This document shows, piece by piece, positions 8,928 through 18,185 of a stretch of DNA of 64,000 bases (positions are counted from its first letter, which is position 1; each line of letters opens with the position of its first letter). The stretch is from contig NZ_JRKO01000008.1 of the NCBI RefSeq assembly GCF_000763885.1, positions 1 to 64,000 of the forward strand, in the 5' to 3' direction. This stretch comes from Paracoccus versutus (GTDB lineage Bacteria; Pseudomonadota; Alphaproteobacteria; Rhodobacterales; Rhodobacteraceae). The notes below the pieces were generated by a model. That model was given only the letters and a program-made list of their open reading frames with translations, had not been told where the DNA came from and ran no database searches. The translations under genes were made by a program, and so were the position numbers.

Positions 8928-9905
8928 TCAGCGCCATTCGCGCCCGATATAGATGGCCAGCAGGATGATCGCGCCCTTGATGACGTCCTGCAGGTAGGGG
9001 TTGATGCCCATCAGGTTCAGGCCGTTGTTCAGGATGCCCAGCAGCACCGCGCCGATCAGCGTGCCCAGGATCAGGCCCCGCCCGCCCGAGATCGCGGTGC
9101 CGCCCAGCACCACGGCGGCGATGGCGTCAAGCTCGAAGCCCTGGCCGGCATTGGGCTGGCCGCTCATCAGCCGCCCGGTCAGGATCACCGCGGCCAAGGC
9201 CGAGGTCAGGCCCGAGATGCCGTAGACCGCCAGCTTCACCCGCTGGGTCTTGACACCCGAAAGCCGCGCGGCGGTCTCGTTGCCGCCCAGCGCATAGACA
9301 TGGCGGCCGAAGGCGGTGCGCTGCAAGAGCACCCAGGCCACGGCATAGATCAGCACCATGACGATGACCGGGACCGGCACCACGCCGACGCGCCCGACCC
9401 CGAACCAGGAAATCCAGCTGGGAATGCCGCTGATCGGATAGCCGCCGGAATAGATCAGCCCCAGGCCGCGCGCCATGCCCATGGTGGCCAGCGTCACGAT
9501 GATCGCCGGCATCCGGCCCCAGGCGACCAGCACGCCGTTGGCCAGCCCGATGCCCAGGCCGATCAGCAGCCCGACCAGCAGCGCCACCGGCGCGGGCAGG
9601 CCCATGTTGACCATCATCCCCGCGCTCAGCGTGCCGACCAGCGCCATGACCGCCCCGACTGACAAATCGATCCCGCCGGTCAGGATGACGAAACTCATGC
9701 CGACGGCGAGGATGCCGACGACCGACACCTGGCGCAGCACGTTCATGATGTTGTTCAGGCTGAAGAAATTGTCGCTCGCCAGCCCCATCAGCACCGAGAC
9801 GGTGATCAGCCCGATCAGCGGCAGCGCCAGCGGCGAATGCAGCAGGCGGCCAAGCGAGAAGCCTCCGGTTTTCCCGGCCGAGCCGGTGTTTGCGTCATGC
9901 GACAT
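8928..9905 (-). CDS. Sugar/polyol ABC transporter permease (RbsC family)
   Basis: 325 aa inner-membrane protein with about eight to ten hydrophobic segments. It carries the RbsC-type blocks [21 protein letters not shown] and the late [11 protein letters not shown] loop that contacts the ATPase. The chosen start ATG 9905 has a GGGAGAG site; an in-frame ATG eight codons earlier does not. It overlaps the 3' end of the ATPase gene by 11 bp, as expected for coupled subunits. It forms the channel of the polyol importer with the adjacent ATPase and binding protein. Confidence 0.88.
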   Translation of the reverse strand: MSHDANTGSAGKTGGFSLGRLLHSPLALPLIGLITVSVLMGLASDNFFSLNNIMNVLRQVSVVGILAVGMSFVILTGGIDLSVGAVMALVGTLSAGMMVNMGLPAPVALLVGLLIGLGIGLANGVLVAWGRMPAIIVTLATMGMARGLGLIYSGGYPISGIPSWISWFGVGRVGVVPVPVIVMVLIYAVAWVLLQRTAFGRHVYALGGNETAARLSGVKTQRVKLAVYGISGLTSALAAVILTGRLMSGQPNAGQGFELDAIAAVVLGGTAISGGRGLILGTLIGAVLLGILNNGLNLMGINPYLQDVIKGAIILLAIYIGREWR

Positions 9906-11394
9906 GTTCAACTCTCCCGGTCGTGGCATGGGTCATGATGGTTTCGGAATCGATCTGGTCGCCCTCGACCGTGGCCACGATCCCGCCCGAGCGGAACACG
10001 CAGACCCGGTCGGACATGCCGATCACCTCGGGCAGTTCGGACGAGATCATGATGATGGCGCCGCCCTTGGCGGTGAATTCGCGCATCAGCGCATAGATTT
10101 CCGCCTTGGCGCCCACGTCGATGCCGCGCGTCGGCTCGTCGAAGATCAGCACCTGCATGTCGTGGTTCAGCCAGCGGGCGATGACGACCTTCTGCTGGTT
10201 GCCGCCCGACAGCGTATCGACGCGGGCATGCGGCCCCTGCGCCTTGACGCGGACCTGCGCCATGGCGGTCTCGGTCGCGGCCAGTTCCTTTTTCAGGTCG
10301 ATGAACCAGTGGTTCTTGCGATACTTGCCGTAATTGTTTAGCGAGACGTTCTGCAGGATCGAGAAGCTGGTGATCAGCCCCTGTTCCTTGCGGCTTTCGG
10401 GCAGCAGGCCGATGCCATGCGCCAGCCCCTCGTCGGGGCCGCGAAAGCGTTTCTCGACCCCGTCCACCTTCACCTTGCAGCGCGCCGCCGGATATGCGCC
10501 CAGCATGGCCAGCACGGTCTCCGTGCGGCCCGAGCCGACCAGCCCGGCAAAGCCCAGGATCTCGCCCTTGCGCAGCGAAAAGCGTGAGACGGGGCCGCCC
10601 TTCTTCAGCTGCACCTCCTCGACCTCGACGACAACGGAGGCGGTCGAGGGGGCCGGCTTGGGCGGGAAGTTGTTCTCGATCCGGCGGCCGACCATCATCT
10701 CGACCAGCCGGTCGTTGTCCACGTCCGGGACCGCGCAGGAGGCGATGAACTCGCCGTCGCGCAGCACGGTGATGCGGTCGCAGATCTCGAAGATCTCTTC
10801 CAGGTGATGCGAGATGAAGATGATCGCCACGCCCTGCCGGCGCAGCTCGCGCATGACCTTGAACAGGTGCTCGACCTCGGAGGGGGTCAGGGTCGCGGTC
10901 GGCTCGTCCAGCACCAGGATGCGGGCGTTCAGGGACAGCGCCTTGGCGATCTCGACGAATTGCTGCTCGGCGACGGACAAGCGATGCACCGGCACGTCCA
11001 GGGCCACGTCGACGGCCAGCTGGCGCATGATCTCGGCGGCGCGGGCGCGCATCGCCTTGCGGTCCAGCGTGCCGAAGCGTCCGCGGATCTCGCGCGCCAG
11101 GAACATGTTCTCGACCGCGTCGAGATAGGGGATCAGGCTGAACTCCTGGAACACGATGCCCACGCCCGCGGCGATGGCCTGGTCGTAATCGGCAAAGTGG
11201 CGCTCGGTCCCCTCGATGCGGATCGTGCCCTCGCTGGGCTGGATGATGCCGCACAGGATCTTCATCAGCGTGGACTTGCCGGCGCCGTTCTCGCCCAGAA
11301 GCGCATGCACCTCGCCGGCGCGGACCTCCATGTCGACGCCGTGCAGGACTTCGATCTTGCCGAAGCTTTTTCGGATTCCCTTCAGTTCCAGCAT
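9895..11394 (-). CDS. Sugar/polyol ABC transporter ATP-binding protein (RbsA family, duplicated)
   Basis: 499 aa with two ABC cassettes. The first has Walker [10 protein letters not shown] (34-42) and the variant signature [15 protein letters not shown]. The second has a degenerate Walker A (GLVGSGRTE) but an intact signature [15 protein letters not shown] and Walker [13 protein letters not shown]. This asymmetric pair is normal for CUT2 ribose-type importers. The start ATG 11394 follows AGGAGGG; the longer reading frame upstream has no support. It lies between the binding-protein and permease genes. Confidence 0.9.
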   Translation of the reverse strand: MLELKGIRKSFGKIEVLHGVDMEVRAGEVHALLGENGAGKSTLMKILCGIIQPSEGTIRIEGTERHFADYDQAIAAGVGIVFQEFSLIPYLDAVENMFLAREIRGRFGTLDRKAMRARAAEIMRQLAVDVALDVPVHRLSVAEQQFVEIAKALSLNARILVLDEPTATLTPSEVEHLFKVMRELRRQGVAIIFISHHLEEIFEICDRITVLRDGEFIASCAVPDVDNDRLVEMMVGRRIENNFPPKPAPSTASVVVEVEEVQLKKGGPVSRFSLRKGEILGFAGLVGSGRTETVLAMLGAYPAARCKVKVDGVEKRFRGPDEGLAHGIGLLPESRKEQGLITSFSILQNVSLNNYGKYRKNHWFIDLKKELAATETAMAQVRVKAQGPHARVDTLSGGNQQKVVIARWLNHDMQVLIFDEPTRGIDVGAKAEIYALMREFTAKGGAIIMISSELPEVIGMSDRVCVFRSGGIVATVEGDQIDSETIMTHATTGRVEHVA

Positions 11395-11421
11395 GATGCC
11401 CTCCTGAATGGCTGGGAAATG

Positions 11422-11450
11422 TCCCGCCCCCGCGGCATGCGGGGACGGGA
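11422..11450. other. Intercistronic hairpin after polyol-binding-protein gene
   Basis: Arms 11422-11433 and 11439-11450 pair with one C/A mismatch around a five-base loop, directly after the binding-protein stop codon and before the ATPase gene. This is the same arrangement as in the polyamine-type operon at the left edge, probably giving higher binding-protein mRNA levels than transporter mRNA. Confidence 0.6.
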
Positions 11451-11464
11451 GCGGGGAGGAACCC

Positions 11465-12370
11465 TTACCAGCTGAACTCGGCAGCGTTCTCGGCGTCAAC
11501 GACCATGACGTCGATCGGCACTTCCTTCGGCACCACGCGGGCGCCCCATTTCTGCGCCAGCGCCATGGCCAGGCCCACCCGGACCTGGTCGCGCGGGAAT
11601 TGCGCGGTGGTCTCGATGAAGGGGCCGCCTGCGGCGATGGCCTGGACCGCCTCGGGTGCGCCGTCGACCGACGTCAGCTTGATGTCCTTGCCCGAGCCCT
11701 GGATCGCCGCCAGCGCGCCCATGGCGCCGCCGTCGTTGACCGAGAAGATGCCGGCCAGGTTCGGCTTGGACTGGATCATGTTCTCGACCACGCCCAGGGC
11801 GACCGAGCGGTCCTGCCGGCCGTTCTGGGTATCGACCAGGGTGATTTCCGGGAACTCCTCCAGCGCGGCCTTGCAGCCCTCGACGCGCTGCAGGATCGGC
11901 ACCACCGGGATGCCGTCCAGGATCGCGACCTCGCCCTTGCCCTCCAGCGCCTCGCCCAGATACTTGCAGGACATGTAGCCCGCGTCCCGGTTCTTGGAGC
12001 CGACGAAGGTATCGACCGGACCGTTCGCGTTCGCATCGACCGCGACCACGGTCACGCCCGCGGCCTTGGCGGCGTGGACGGCGGCCTCGATCCCAGCGCT
12101 GTCGGTCGGATTCAGCAGCAGGATGTCGATGTTCTGCTGCAGCATGTCCTCGACATCCGAGATCTGCTTGGCCACGTCATGGCCGGCGTCGGTGACGACG
12201 ACATCGGCGCCCAGGCTGGCGGCGGCCTCGTTCAGCGCCTCCTGCATGGACACGAAATAGGGGTTGTTCAGCTCCTGGAAGGTCATGCCGATCTTCAGCT
12301 TGTCCTGGGCCAGCGCCGGGGCCGCCATGAGCGCAAGCGCGGCCGAGGCGGTGAGCAGTTTCGTTTTCAT
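11465..12370 (-). CDS. Sugar/polyol ABC transporter substrate-binding protein (RbsB family)
   Basis: 301 aa periplasmic-binding-protein-like I fold. The Sec signal peptide spans about residues 1-21 ([13 protein letters not shown]), then the mature start [19 protein letters not shown] typical of ribose/polyol binding proteins. [20 protein letters not shown] and the [15 protein letters not shown] hinge segment are also typical. The GGAGGGAACC site precedes ATG 12370. The dehydrogenase and kinase genes around it suggest ribitol, xylitol or arabitol as ligand. Confidence 0.88.
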   Translation of the reverse strand: MKTKLLTASAALALMAAPALAQDKLKIGMTFQELNNPYFVSMQEALNEAAASLGADVVVTDAGHDVAKQISDVEDMLQQNIDILLLNPTDSAGIEAAVHAAKAAGVTVVAVDANANGPVDTFVGSKNRDAGYMSCKYLGEALEGKGEVAILDGIPVVPILQRVEGCKAALEEFPEITLVDTQNGRQDRSVALGVVENMIQSKPNLAGIFSVNDGGAMGALAAIQGSGKDIKLTSVDGAPEAVQAIAAGGPFIETTAQFPRDQVRVGLAMALAQKWGARVVPKEVPIDVMVVDAENAAEFSW

Positions 12371-12469
12371 CTGGGTTCCCTCCCATCTGGATGAAAGCAG
12401 GCATGGCCTGCGCGTCTCCGGGCGGCGCCGCGCCGCCCGAATTGGTGAAATTGGCGATTTCGGTCCTTG

Positions 12470-13354
12470 TCAGTCCGCCATGACCAGCGCCTTCTGGGCC
12501 GCGAAAGTCGCGCGGAACTGCGAGGGCGACATTCCCTTGAGCTTCAGGAAATGCCGGTTGAAGTTCGACAGGTTCGAAAACCCGACCTCGTAGCAGATTT
12601 CGGCCACCTTGACGTCGGGATCGGTCAGCAGCATCTGGCAGGCCAGGTCGATGCGCAGCTGGTTGCGATAGCGCACCAGCGTGGTGCCGGTATGGCGCTT
12701 GAAAGCGCGGGAAAAGGCGCTTTGGCTTTGCCCGACCATCTCGGCCAGCTCGCCCTCCTCGATCTGCTCGGTCAGGTGTTCGCGAAGATGCGACAGCGCG
12801 CGGTTGATGCCGCCGTCATGGGTGCGCGTCAGGTCCAGCTCGAAGCTGAGGCTGGCCAGCACCTCGTATTCCGGTGCATGGGCCAGCAGGTCCAGGATGT
12901 CCCAGAACAGCGCCAGACGGCGCAGGCCCTGCGCCTCGACCAGCCGCTCCATCAGCGGGCGGACGCGGGCGCTGGTCTCGTCGTCGAAGAGCAAGCCGCG
13001 GCGCGAGCGTTCCAGGAGCGGGCGCAGCGCCTCCATCTCGGGCATGGCGGCGCTGGCCTCTTCGATGAAGGCTTCGGGGAACTGGATCACCAGCGAGCGC
13101 AGCGGCACCGCCTCGCCGGGCGGGATGTCGCTGATCCAATTCTGCGGCAGGTTCGGCCCGGTCATGATCAGCTGGCCGGGCTGGAAGCTGCCGACATGGT
13201 CGCCGATGTAGAATGTGCCCGAGGTGGCGACGACCAGGTGGATTTCGTATTCGGGATGGTAATGCCAGCGCACCGTGCGGAACGGATAGCCATGCATCCA
13301 CGCGGCGAAGGATTCGCCCTTGCGGATGTGGACCAGCTCCAGATCGGGTTGCAT
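12470..13354 (-). CDS. AraC-family transcriptional regulator
   Basis: 294 aa from ATG 13354, which is preceded by GGGAGGAAGG; an ATG six codons upstream lies before that site and is rejected. The N-terminal half is cupin-like (HYHPEYEIHLVV), the usual effector-binding fold. The last ~100 residues carry two helix-turn-helix motifs ending in VGFSNLSNFNRHFLKLKGMSPSQFR, the AraC signature. It sits between the xylitol genes and the importer genes on the same strand, so it is the likely pentitol-responsive activator of the island. Confidence 0.87.
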   Translation of the reverse strand: MQPDLELVHIRKGESFAAWMHGYPFRTVRWHYHPEYEIHLVVATSGTFYIGDHVGSFQPGQLIMTGPNLPQNWISDIPPGEAVPLRSLVIQFPEAFIEEASAAMPEMEALRPLLERSRRGLLFDDETSARVRPLMERLVEAQGLRRLALFWDILDLLAHAPEYEVLASLSFELDLTRTHDGGINRALSHLREHLTEQIEEGELAEMVGQSQSAFSRAFKRHTGTTLVRYRNQLRIDLACQMLLTDPDVKVAEICYEVGFSNLSNFNRHFLKLKGMSPSQFRATFAAQKALVMAD

Positions 13355-13471
13355 TCGCCTTCCTCCCTGCACGCCGCGGACCCTGCCGGGCCTGCCGCGG
13401 ACGTTCAGGAACCATAGGCTTCATGCCCGCCGGCGATCCACATCAGGGCGAAAAAAATACCGATACTTTTT

Positions 13472-13487
13472 TGCACCGATCGGTGCA
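13472..13487. promoter_or_regulatory. 16-bp perfect palindrome upstream of the AraC-type gene (candidate operator)
   Basis: TGCACCGATCGGTGCA is a perfect palindrome 118 bp upstream of the regulator start, next to an A/T-rich stretch (13450-13472). It lies in the only sizeable gap of the polyol island. AraC proteins usually bind direct repeats, so this dyad may serve another dimeric repressor or a global regulator. Confidence 0.45.
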
Positions 13488-13543
13488 GGAATTGAAGAGC
13501 CGGGCACAAGGCGCCGCGACGGGCATATGCTGCATAGCAGAAA

Positions 13544-13571
13544 GCCCATGCCGCAGCGCAGCGGCATGGGC
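13544..13571 (-). terminator. Hairpin terminator downstream of xylB
   Basis: A perfect 11-bp stem (13544-13554 and 13561-13571) closes a six-base loop, 34 bp past the xylB stop. On the minus strand the stem is followed by TTTCTGC, and on the plus strand by CTGCTTTTT, so it could end transcripts from either side. It would separate the xdh-xylB transcript from the regulator and transporter genes. Confidence 0.6.
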
Positions 13572-13604
13572 CTGCTTTTTCGGAAAAACCCTCTGTTAAC
13601 GCTA

Positions 13605-15062
13605 TCAAGCGCCCAGAGCGGTCAGATCCCGCAGCCGCGGGTAAGCCGCATGATGGGCCTCATACTTTTTCGCATAGGCTGCGGCCAGTTCAGGATCGGG
13701 CACAACCTCGGCGCGAATGGCGGGCCTGGCAAAGATGCGGTCCGAGGTATCGCCCGTCGCGCAGGCCGCCGCCAGCTTAGCCGCCCCGAAGGCTGCGCCG
13801 AAATCGCCGTCCTCGGGCTCCAGCAGCGTGAGCCCGGTGGCCGAGGCCATGATTCGCAGCCAGGCGCGCGAGCGCGCGCCGCCGCCCACCGCATAGGCGG
13901 CCTCGATGGGGGTGCCGGCCTTGCGCAGCGCATGGACGCAATCGGCGAATGCCATGGCCACGCCCTCCATCGCCGCCTGCGCCAGGTCGGCCAGCCCGGT
14001 GGCGCGGCGCAGCCCCAGGAAGGCGCCGGTCGCATCGGGATCGTTCAGCGGCGTGCGCTCGCCCGACAGGTAAGGCAGGAACAGCACCGGCGAGGGCGCC
14101 GTCACCGCGCCCACCAGCCCGGCAAGCTCGGGCACGGGTTTGCCGGTGATCTCGGACAGCCAGCTCATGCTGTCGGTCGCAGACAGGATCACCCCCATCT
14201 GGTGCCAGGTGTCCGGCACGGCATGGCAGAAGGTATGCACCGCATCGCCGGTGTTCGGCGCGTAAGCCTCGGTCGCGGCGAACAGCACGCCCGAGGTGCC
14301 CAGCGACAGGAAGCCCGTGCCGGGCGTCATCACCCCCATGCCGCAGGCCGTGGCGGCATTGTCGCCGCCGCCGCCCGCCACCGGCACGCACGGGATGCCC
14401 CAGCGCTCGGCCAGTTCGGCGCGCAGATGGCCGGACACCTCGCTGCCCTCGACCAGCCGCGGCATCTGGGCGCGCGTCAGCCCGGTCGCGGCCAGCAGCG
14501 CATCCGACCAGTCGCGCTTGCCCACGTCCAGCCACAGCGTCCCGGCGGCATCCGACATCTCGGCCACATGCTCGCCGGTCAGCCACAGCCGCAGGTAGTC
14601 CTTGGGCAGCAGCACCTTGGCGGTCCGGGCAAAGATCTCGGGTTCGTTCTGCGCCACCCACAGCAGCTTCGGCGCGGTAAAGCCCGCCATGACCAGGTTG
14701 CCGGCGATGCCGTGGAAATCCGCGCGCGCCGTCAGCTCGGCGCATTGCGGACCCGAGCGGCCGTCGTTCCACAGGATGCAGGGCCGCAGCACATGGTCCG
14801 CGCCGTCCAGCAGCGTGGCGCCATGCATGTGCCCCGACAGGCCGATGGCCTGCAGCCGCGCCATCGCGGCCGGATGCTCGCGCAGCAGGGTGGCGATGGC
14901 CGCCTCGGCGCCGGCGATCCAGTCGGCCGGCGCCTGCTCGGACCAGCCGGGATGCGGGCGGCTGACGGTCAGGGCCGCATGGGCGACGCCGACGGTCGCG
15001 AAGCTTTCGTCCACCAGCATCGCCTTGATGCCCGAGGTGCCCAGGTCCAGTCCCAGATACAT
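13605..15062 (-). CDS. xylB: Xylulokinase
   Basis: 485 aa FGGY-family kinase: N-terminal LGLDLGTSGIKAMLVDE, GLSGHMHGATLLD, WNDGRS, the TPGTGFLSLGTSGV block, and C-terminal AVGGGARS, all in the order of bacterial xylulokinases. It phosphorylates D-xylulose to D-xylulose 5-phosphate in the cytoplasm. A GGAG site overlaps the upstream stop. It starts only 5 bp after the xylitol dehydrogenase gene, whose product is D-xylulose, so substrate and operon agree. Confidence 0.93.
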   Translation of the reverse strand: MYLGLDLGTSGIKAMLVDESFATVGVAHAALTVSRPHPGWSEQAPADWIAGAEAAIATLLREHPAAMARLQAIGLSGHMHGATLLDGADHVLRPCILWNDGRSGPQCAELTARADFHGIAGNLVMAGFTAPKLLWVAQNEPEIFARTAKVLLPKDYLRLWLTGEHVAEMSDAAGTLWLDVGKRDWSDALLAATGLTRAQMPRLVEGSEVSGHLRAELAERWGIPCVPVAGGGGDNAATACGMGVMTPGTGFLSLGTSGVLFAATEAYAPNTGDAVHTFCHAVPDTWHQMGVILSATDSMSWLSEITGKPVPELAGLVGAVTAPSPVLFLPYLSGERTPLNDPDATGAFLGLRRATGLADLAQAAMEGVAMAFADCVHALRKAGTPIEAAYAVGGGARSRAWLRIMASATGLTLLEPEDGDFGAAFGAAKLAAACATGDTSDRIFARPAIRAEVVPDPELAAAYAKKYEAHHAAYPRLRDLTALGA

Positions 15063-15067
15063 GGCGC

Positions 15068-16105
15068 TTACTCCGGCATGACGATCTGCAATTTCACGTC
15101 GGTCTCGCGCGCCTCGACGGCGCGGTCGAAGCCGGCGATGCTGTCCGCGAAGGGGATCGAGGCCGAGATCAGCGGCTTGAGATCCACCTTGCCCGAGGCG
15201 ATCAGCGCGATGGCGCGGTCATAGGCATTGGCATAGCGGAACACGGTCTCGACCCGCAGCTCCTTGGCCTGCAGCCCGACGATGTCCACCGGCACCGGAT
15301 CGACCGGCATCCCGACCAGCACGATGGCGCCGCCGGGACGAGCAAGCTGGTGCATGCCCAGGATCGCCGGCGCCGCGCCCGAACATTCGAAGACGATGTC
15401 GGCGCCCCAGTTGTCGGTCGCCTCGGCCACCGCCTCGGCCAGCGGGCGGTTGCGGATGTTCACGGTCTCGATGCCGTCATAGGCGCCGATGATGTCCAGC
15501 TTGGGCTGGGCGAGGTCGGCCACGATCACCCGCGCGCAACCGCCGGCCAGCGCCGCCAGCGCCACCATCATGCCGATGGGGCCGGCGCCCGTGACCACCG
15601 CCACGTCGCCCGGCTGGATGCGGGCCCGCAGCGCGGCCTGCATGCCGATGGCAAAGGGCTCGACCATCGCGCCTTCCGCGAAGCTGACATTGCCGGGCAG
15701 CTTGTAGGTGAAGGCCGCGGGGTGGACGACCTCGGGCGTCAGGCAGCCATGCACCGGCGGCGTCGCCCAGAAGGTCACGGCAGGATCGACGTTGTAGATC
15801 CCCAGCTTGGCGGCGCGCGAGGTCGGGTCGGGAATCCCCGGCTCCATGCAGACCCGGTCGCCGGGCTTCAGATGCGTGACCTCGGCCCCCGCCTCGATCA
15901 CCGTGCCGGAGGCCTCGTGCCCCAGCACCATCGGCTCGCGGACCACGAAATGCCCGATCTTGCCATGGGTATAATAATGCACGTCCGAGCCGCAGATCCC
16001 GACCGTATGCGTCCTGATCCGCACGTCCCTGGGCCCCAGCGTGGCGGGGATGTCGAAATCCCGCAGCGACAGCTTGCCCTTTTCTTCCAGCACCAATGCC
16101 TTCAT
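15068..16105 (-). CDS. Xylitol dehydrogenase / D-xylulose reductase (zinc MDR family)
   Basis: 345 aa medium-chain zinc dehydrogenase. [10 protein letters not shown] and LGHEASGTV give catalytic-zinc Cys, His and Glu residues; the NAD site is [17 protein letters not shown]. It resembles the rhizobial D-xylulose reductase almost throughout as recalled, including [19 protein letters not shown] and the ending REKDVKLQIV-like [12 protein letters not shown]. It oxidises xylitol to D-xylulose. Start ATG 16105 follows AGGAGG; the longer frame upstream is rejected. It is the first gene of the polyol island. Confidence 0.92.
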   Translation of the reverse strand: MKALVLEEKGKLSLRDFDIPATLGPRDVRIRTHTVGICGSDVHYYTHGKIGHFVVREPMVLGHEASGTVIEAGAEVTHLKPGDRVCMEPGIPDPTSRAAKLGIYNVDPAVTFWATPPVHGCLTPEVVHPAAFTYKLPGNVSFAEGAMVEPFAIGMQAALRARIQPGDVAVVTGAGPIGMMVALAALAGGCARVIVADLAQPKLDIIGAYDGIETVNIRNRPLAEAVAEATDNWGADIVFECSGAAPAILGMHQLARPGGAIVLVGMPVDPVPVDIVGLQAKELRVETVFRYANAYDRAIALIASGKVDLKPLISASIPFADSIAGFDRAVEARETDVKLQIVMPE

Positions 16106-16146
16106 CGCCCGTCCTCCTGATGGCCGCGCCGCCCTTCGGGCGCCCT

Positions 16147-16172
16147 CGACTCGCGTCTTTGGCGGCGAGTCG
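16147..16172. promoter_or_regulatory. Inverted repeat upstream of the xylitol dehydrogenase gene (candidate operator)
   Basis: CGACTCGC (16147-16154) and GCGAGTCG (16165-16172) form a perfect 8-bp dyad with a ten-base centre, about 42 bp upstream of the first gene of the polyol island. Position and symmetry suit a regulator site; binding is not shown. Confidence 0.4.
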
Positions 16173-16185
16173 GGGCGCATGTAAA

Positions 16186-16206
16186 CAAAAACCCGCGCAG
16201 GGCGCG
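16186..16206 (-). terminator. Probable terminator of yqeY
   Basis: On the minus strand a short stem CGCGC/GCGCG with a CCT loop is followed by GG and TTTTTGTTT. It lies about 110 bp beyond the yqeY stop and before the polyol island, so it would insulate the two transcripts. Confidence 0.5.
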
Positions 16207-16314
16207 AGCTTTTGCTCATCAGAAGAATAATTGTATCAGCGCTGCGCCGGAAAAGCTATGCGCCGGCTGCGGCGGCGCAGGCGATCCACCCCCGATCGCA
16301 AAGAATCAGGGCGG

Positions 16315-16779
16315 TCATTTCATCAGCCGGTCCTTGACCATGGGGCCGACGGCGCCGAAATCCATCTGCCCGGCATGGCGGGCGCGCAGCTCGGCCATGA
16401 CCCGGCCCATGTCGCGGATCGACTCGGCGCCCAGTTCGGCGATGGCCTTGTCGATGGCGGCGCGGGTTTCCTCGGCGTCCAGCTGGCGCGGCAGGTAGGA
16501 CTGGATCACCTTGATCTCGTCCAGCTCGCGCTCGGCCAGTTCCAGCCGGCCGCCCTCTTCATAGGCCTTGGCCGATTCCTGGCGCTGCTTGACCATCTTG
16601 GACAGGATCGCGGTCAGCTCGGCCTCGGCCAGCCCGGCCTCGTCGCCGCCTTCGCCGCGGGCGGCGATCTCGCGGTCCTTGATCGCGGCCGAGATCAGGC
16701 GCAGCGTGGACAGCCGCGCCGAGTCCTTGGCTTTCATCGCCTCTTTCGTATCGGCCAGAATGCGTTCGCGCAGTCCCAT
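16315..16779 (-). CDS. yqeY: GatB/YqeY domain-containing protein
   Basis: 154 aa. Starts MGLRERILADTKEAMKAKD and ends in the helical VMAELRARHAGQMDF tail, the YqeY pattern; the domain also forms the C-terminus of the GatB amidotransferase subunit and may bind tRNA. The start ATG 16779 has a GAGGATCAC site; an extension upstream is unsupported. It is transcribed divergently from carA, as often seen in alphaproteobacteria. Its cellular role is not well defined. Confidence 0.88.
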   Translation of the reverse strand: MGLRERILADTKEAMKAKDSARLSTLRLISAAIKDREIAARGEGGDEAGLAEAELTAILSKMVKQRQESAKAYEEGGRLELAERELDEIKVIQSYLPRQLDAEETRAAIDKAIAELGAESIRDMGRVMAELRARHAGQMDFGAVGPMVKDRLMK

Positions 16780-16947
16780 GTGATCCTCGCTGAATGTATT
16801 CCGCCGGGTGGTGCCCGGCTTCGCCCCCGCAGTCAAGCCGTGCCCTCAACCCCGTCCCGGCCGCAAAGTTCCGCGCGCCGCCCGTTCCCGCCTTGACGCG
16901 CCTGCGCCCTTTACCTAGGTTCCCGCCGATTTACCCGGAGAGTGACG

Positions 16948-18096
16948 ATGCCCCAGAAACCGACCGCATGTCTTGCGCTTGCCGACGGCACCGTGTTCCA
17001 CGGCCAGGGCTTCGGCGCGGTCGGGGAAGTGGTGGCCGAGCTGGTCTTCAACACCGCGATGACCGGCTATCAGGAGATCATGACCGATCCCTCCTATGCC
17101 AGCCAGGTCGTGACCTTCACCTTCCCCCATATCGGCAATACCGGCGTGACCGAACAGGACGACGAGGCGCCCGAACCCGTCGCCTCGGGCATCGTGGTGA
17201 AATGGGATCCGACCGAGCCCTCGAACTGGCGCGCCAGCGCCGACCTGGTCGAATGGATGGCGCGCCGCGGCCGCATCGGCATCGGCGGCGTCGATACCCG
17301 CCGCCTGACCCGCGCGATCCGCCAGCAGGGCTCGCCCCATGTCGTCCTGGCCCATGACCCCGAGGGGAATTTCGACATCGCCGCCATGGTCGCCAAGGCG
17401 CGCGGCTGGAAGGGCATCGTCGGCCTGGACCTCGCCAAGGAGGTCAGCTGCCGGCAAAGCTATCGCTGGACCGAGGGGCTGTGGTCCTGGCCCGGCACCT
17501 TCGGCCAGTCCGAGGAAAAGAAACCCTTCCGCGTCGTCGCCGTCGATTACGGCGCGAAACGCAACATCCTGCGCTCGCTGGCGCAAAGCGGCGCCGAGGT
17601 GACGGTGCTGCCCGCCACCGCCACCGCCGAGGAAGTGCTGGCCCACGAGCCCGAGGGCGTGTTCCTGTCGAACGGACCGGGCGACCCGGCCGCGACCGGC
17701 GAATACGCCGTGCCGATGATCCGGGAGCTGCTGGACCGTGACCTGCCGATCTTTGGCATCTGCCTGGGCCACCAGATGCTGGCGCTGGCGCTTGGCGCCC
17801 ATACCGTGAAGATGAACCACGGCCATCACGGCGCGAACCACCCGGTCAAGGACGTCGAAACCGGCAAGGTCGAGATCACCTCGATGAACCACGGCTTCGC
17901 CGTCGATGCCCAGACCCTGCCCCAAGGCGTGATCGAGACTCATGTCAGCCTGTTCGACGGCTCGAACTGCGGGCTGCGCGTGGCCGACAAGCCGGTCTTC
18001 TCGGTGCAATACCACCCCGAGGCCAGCCCCGGCCCGCAGGACAGCGCCTATCTGTTCGAGCGCTTCACCGAGGCGATGCGCAGCCGGCGCGGCTGA
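16948..18096 (+). CDS. carA: Carbamoyl-phosphate synthase small (glutaminase) subunit
   Basis: 382 aa, the same length as the E. coli protein. The class I amidotransferase site is complete: nucleophile Cys272 in GICLGHQMLALALG, and His356 with Glu358 in VQYHPEA. It hydrolyses glutamine and passes ammonia to CarB to make carbamoyl phosphate for arginine and pyrimidine synthesis. ATG 16948 has GGAG seven bases upstream; an in-frame GTG two codons earlier is too close. carB is not adjacent. A CTCTGC/GCAGAG hairpin at 18137-18151 follows the gene. Confidence 0.95.
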   Translation: MPQKPTACLALADGTVFHGQGFGAVGEVVAELVFNTAMTGYQEIMTDPSYASQVVTFTFPHIGNTGVTEQDDEAPEPVASGIVVKWDPTEPSNWRASADLVEWMARRGRIGIGGVDTRRLTRAIRQQGSPHVVLAHDPEGNFDIAAMVAKARGWKGIVGLDLAKEVSCRQSYRWTEGLWSWPGTFGQSEEKKPFRVVAVDYGAKRNILRSLAQSGAEVTVLPATATAEEVLAHEPEGVFLSNGPGDPAATGEYAVPMIRELLDRDLPIFGICLGHQMLALALGAHTVKMNHGHHGANHPVKDVETGKVEITSMNHGFAVDAQTLPQGVIETHVSLFDGSNCGLRVADKPVFSVQYHPEASPGPQDSAYLFERFTEAMRSRRG

Positions 18097-18185
18097 TCCG
18101 GGCGCGGGCCGGGCGGCGGTTAACCGGTTCTTAACCCTCTGCATGGCAGAGAGGGGACCGGAACGACCCAGACCGGGAATCGCCT

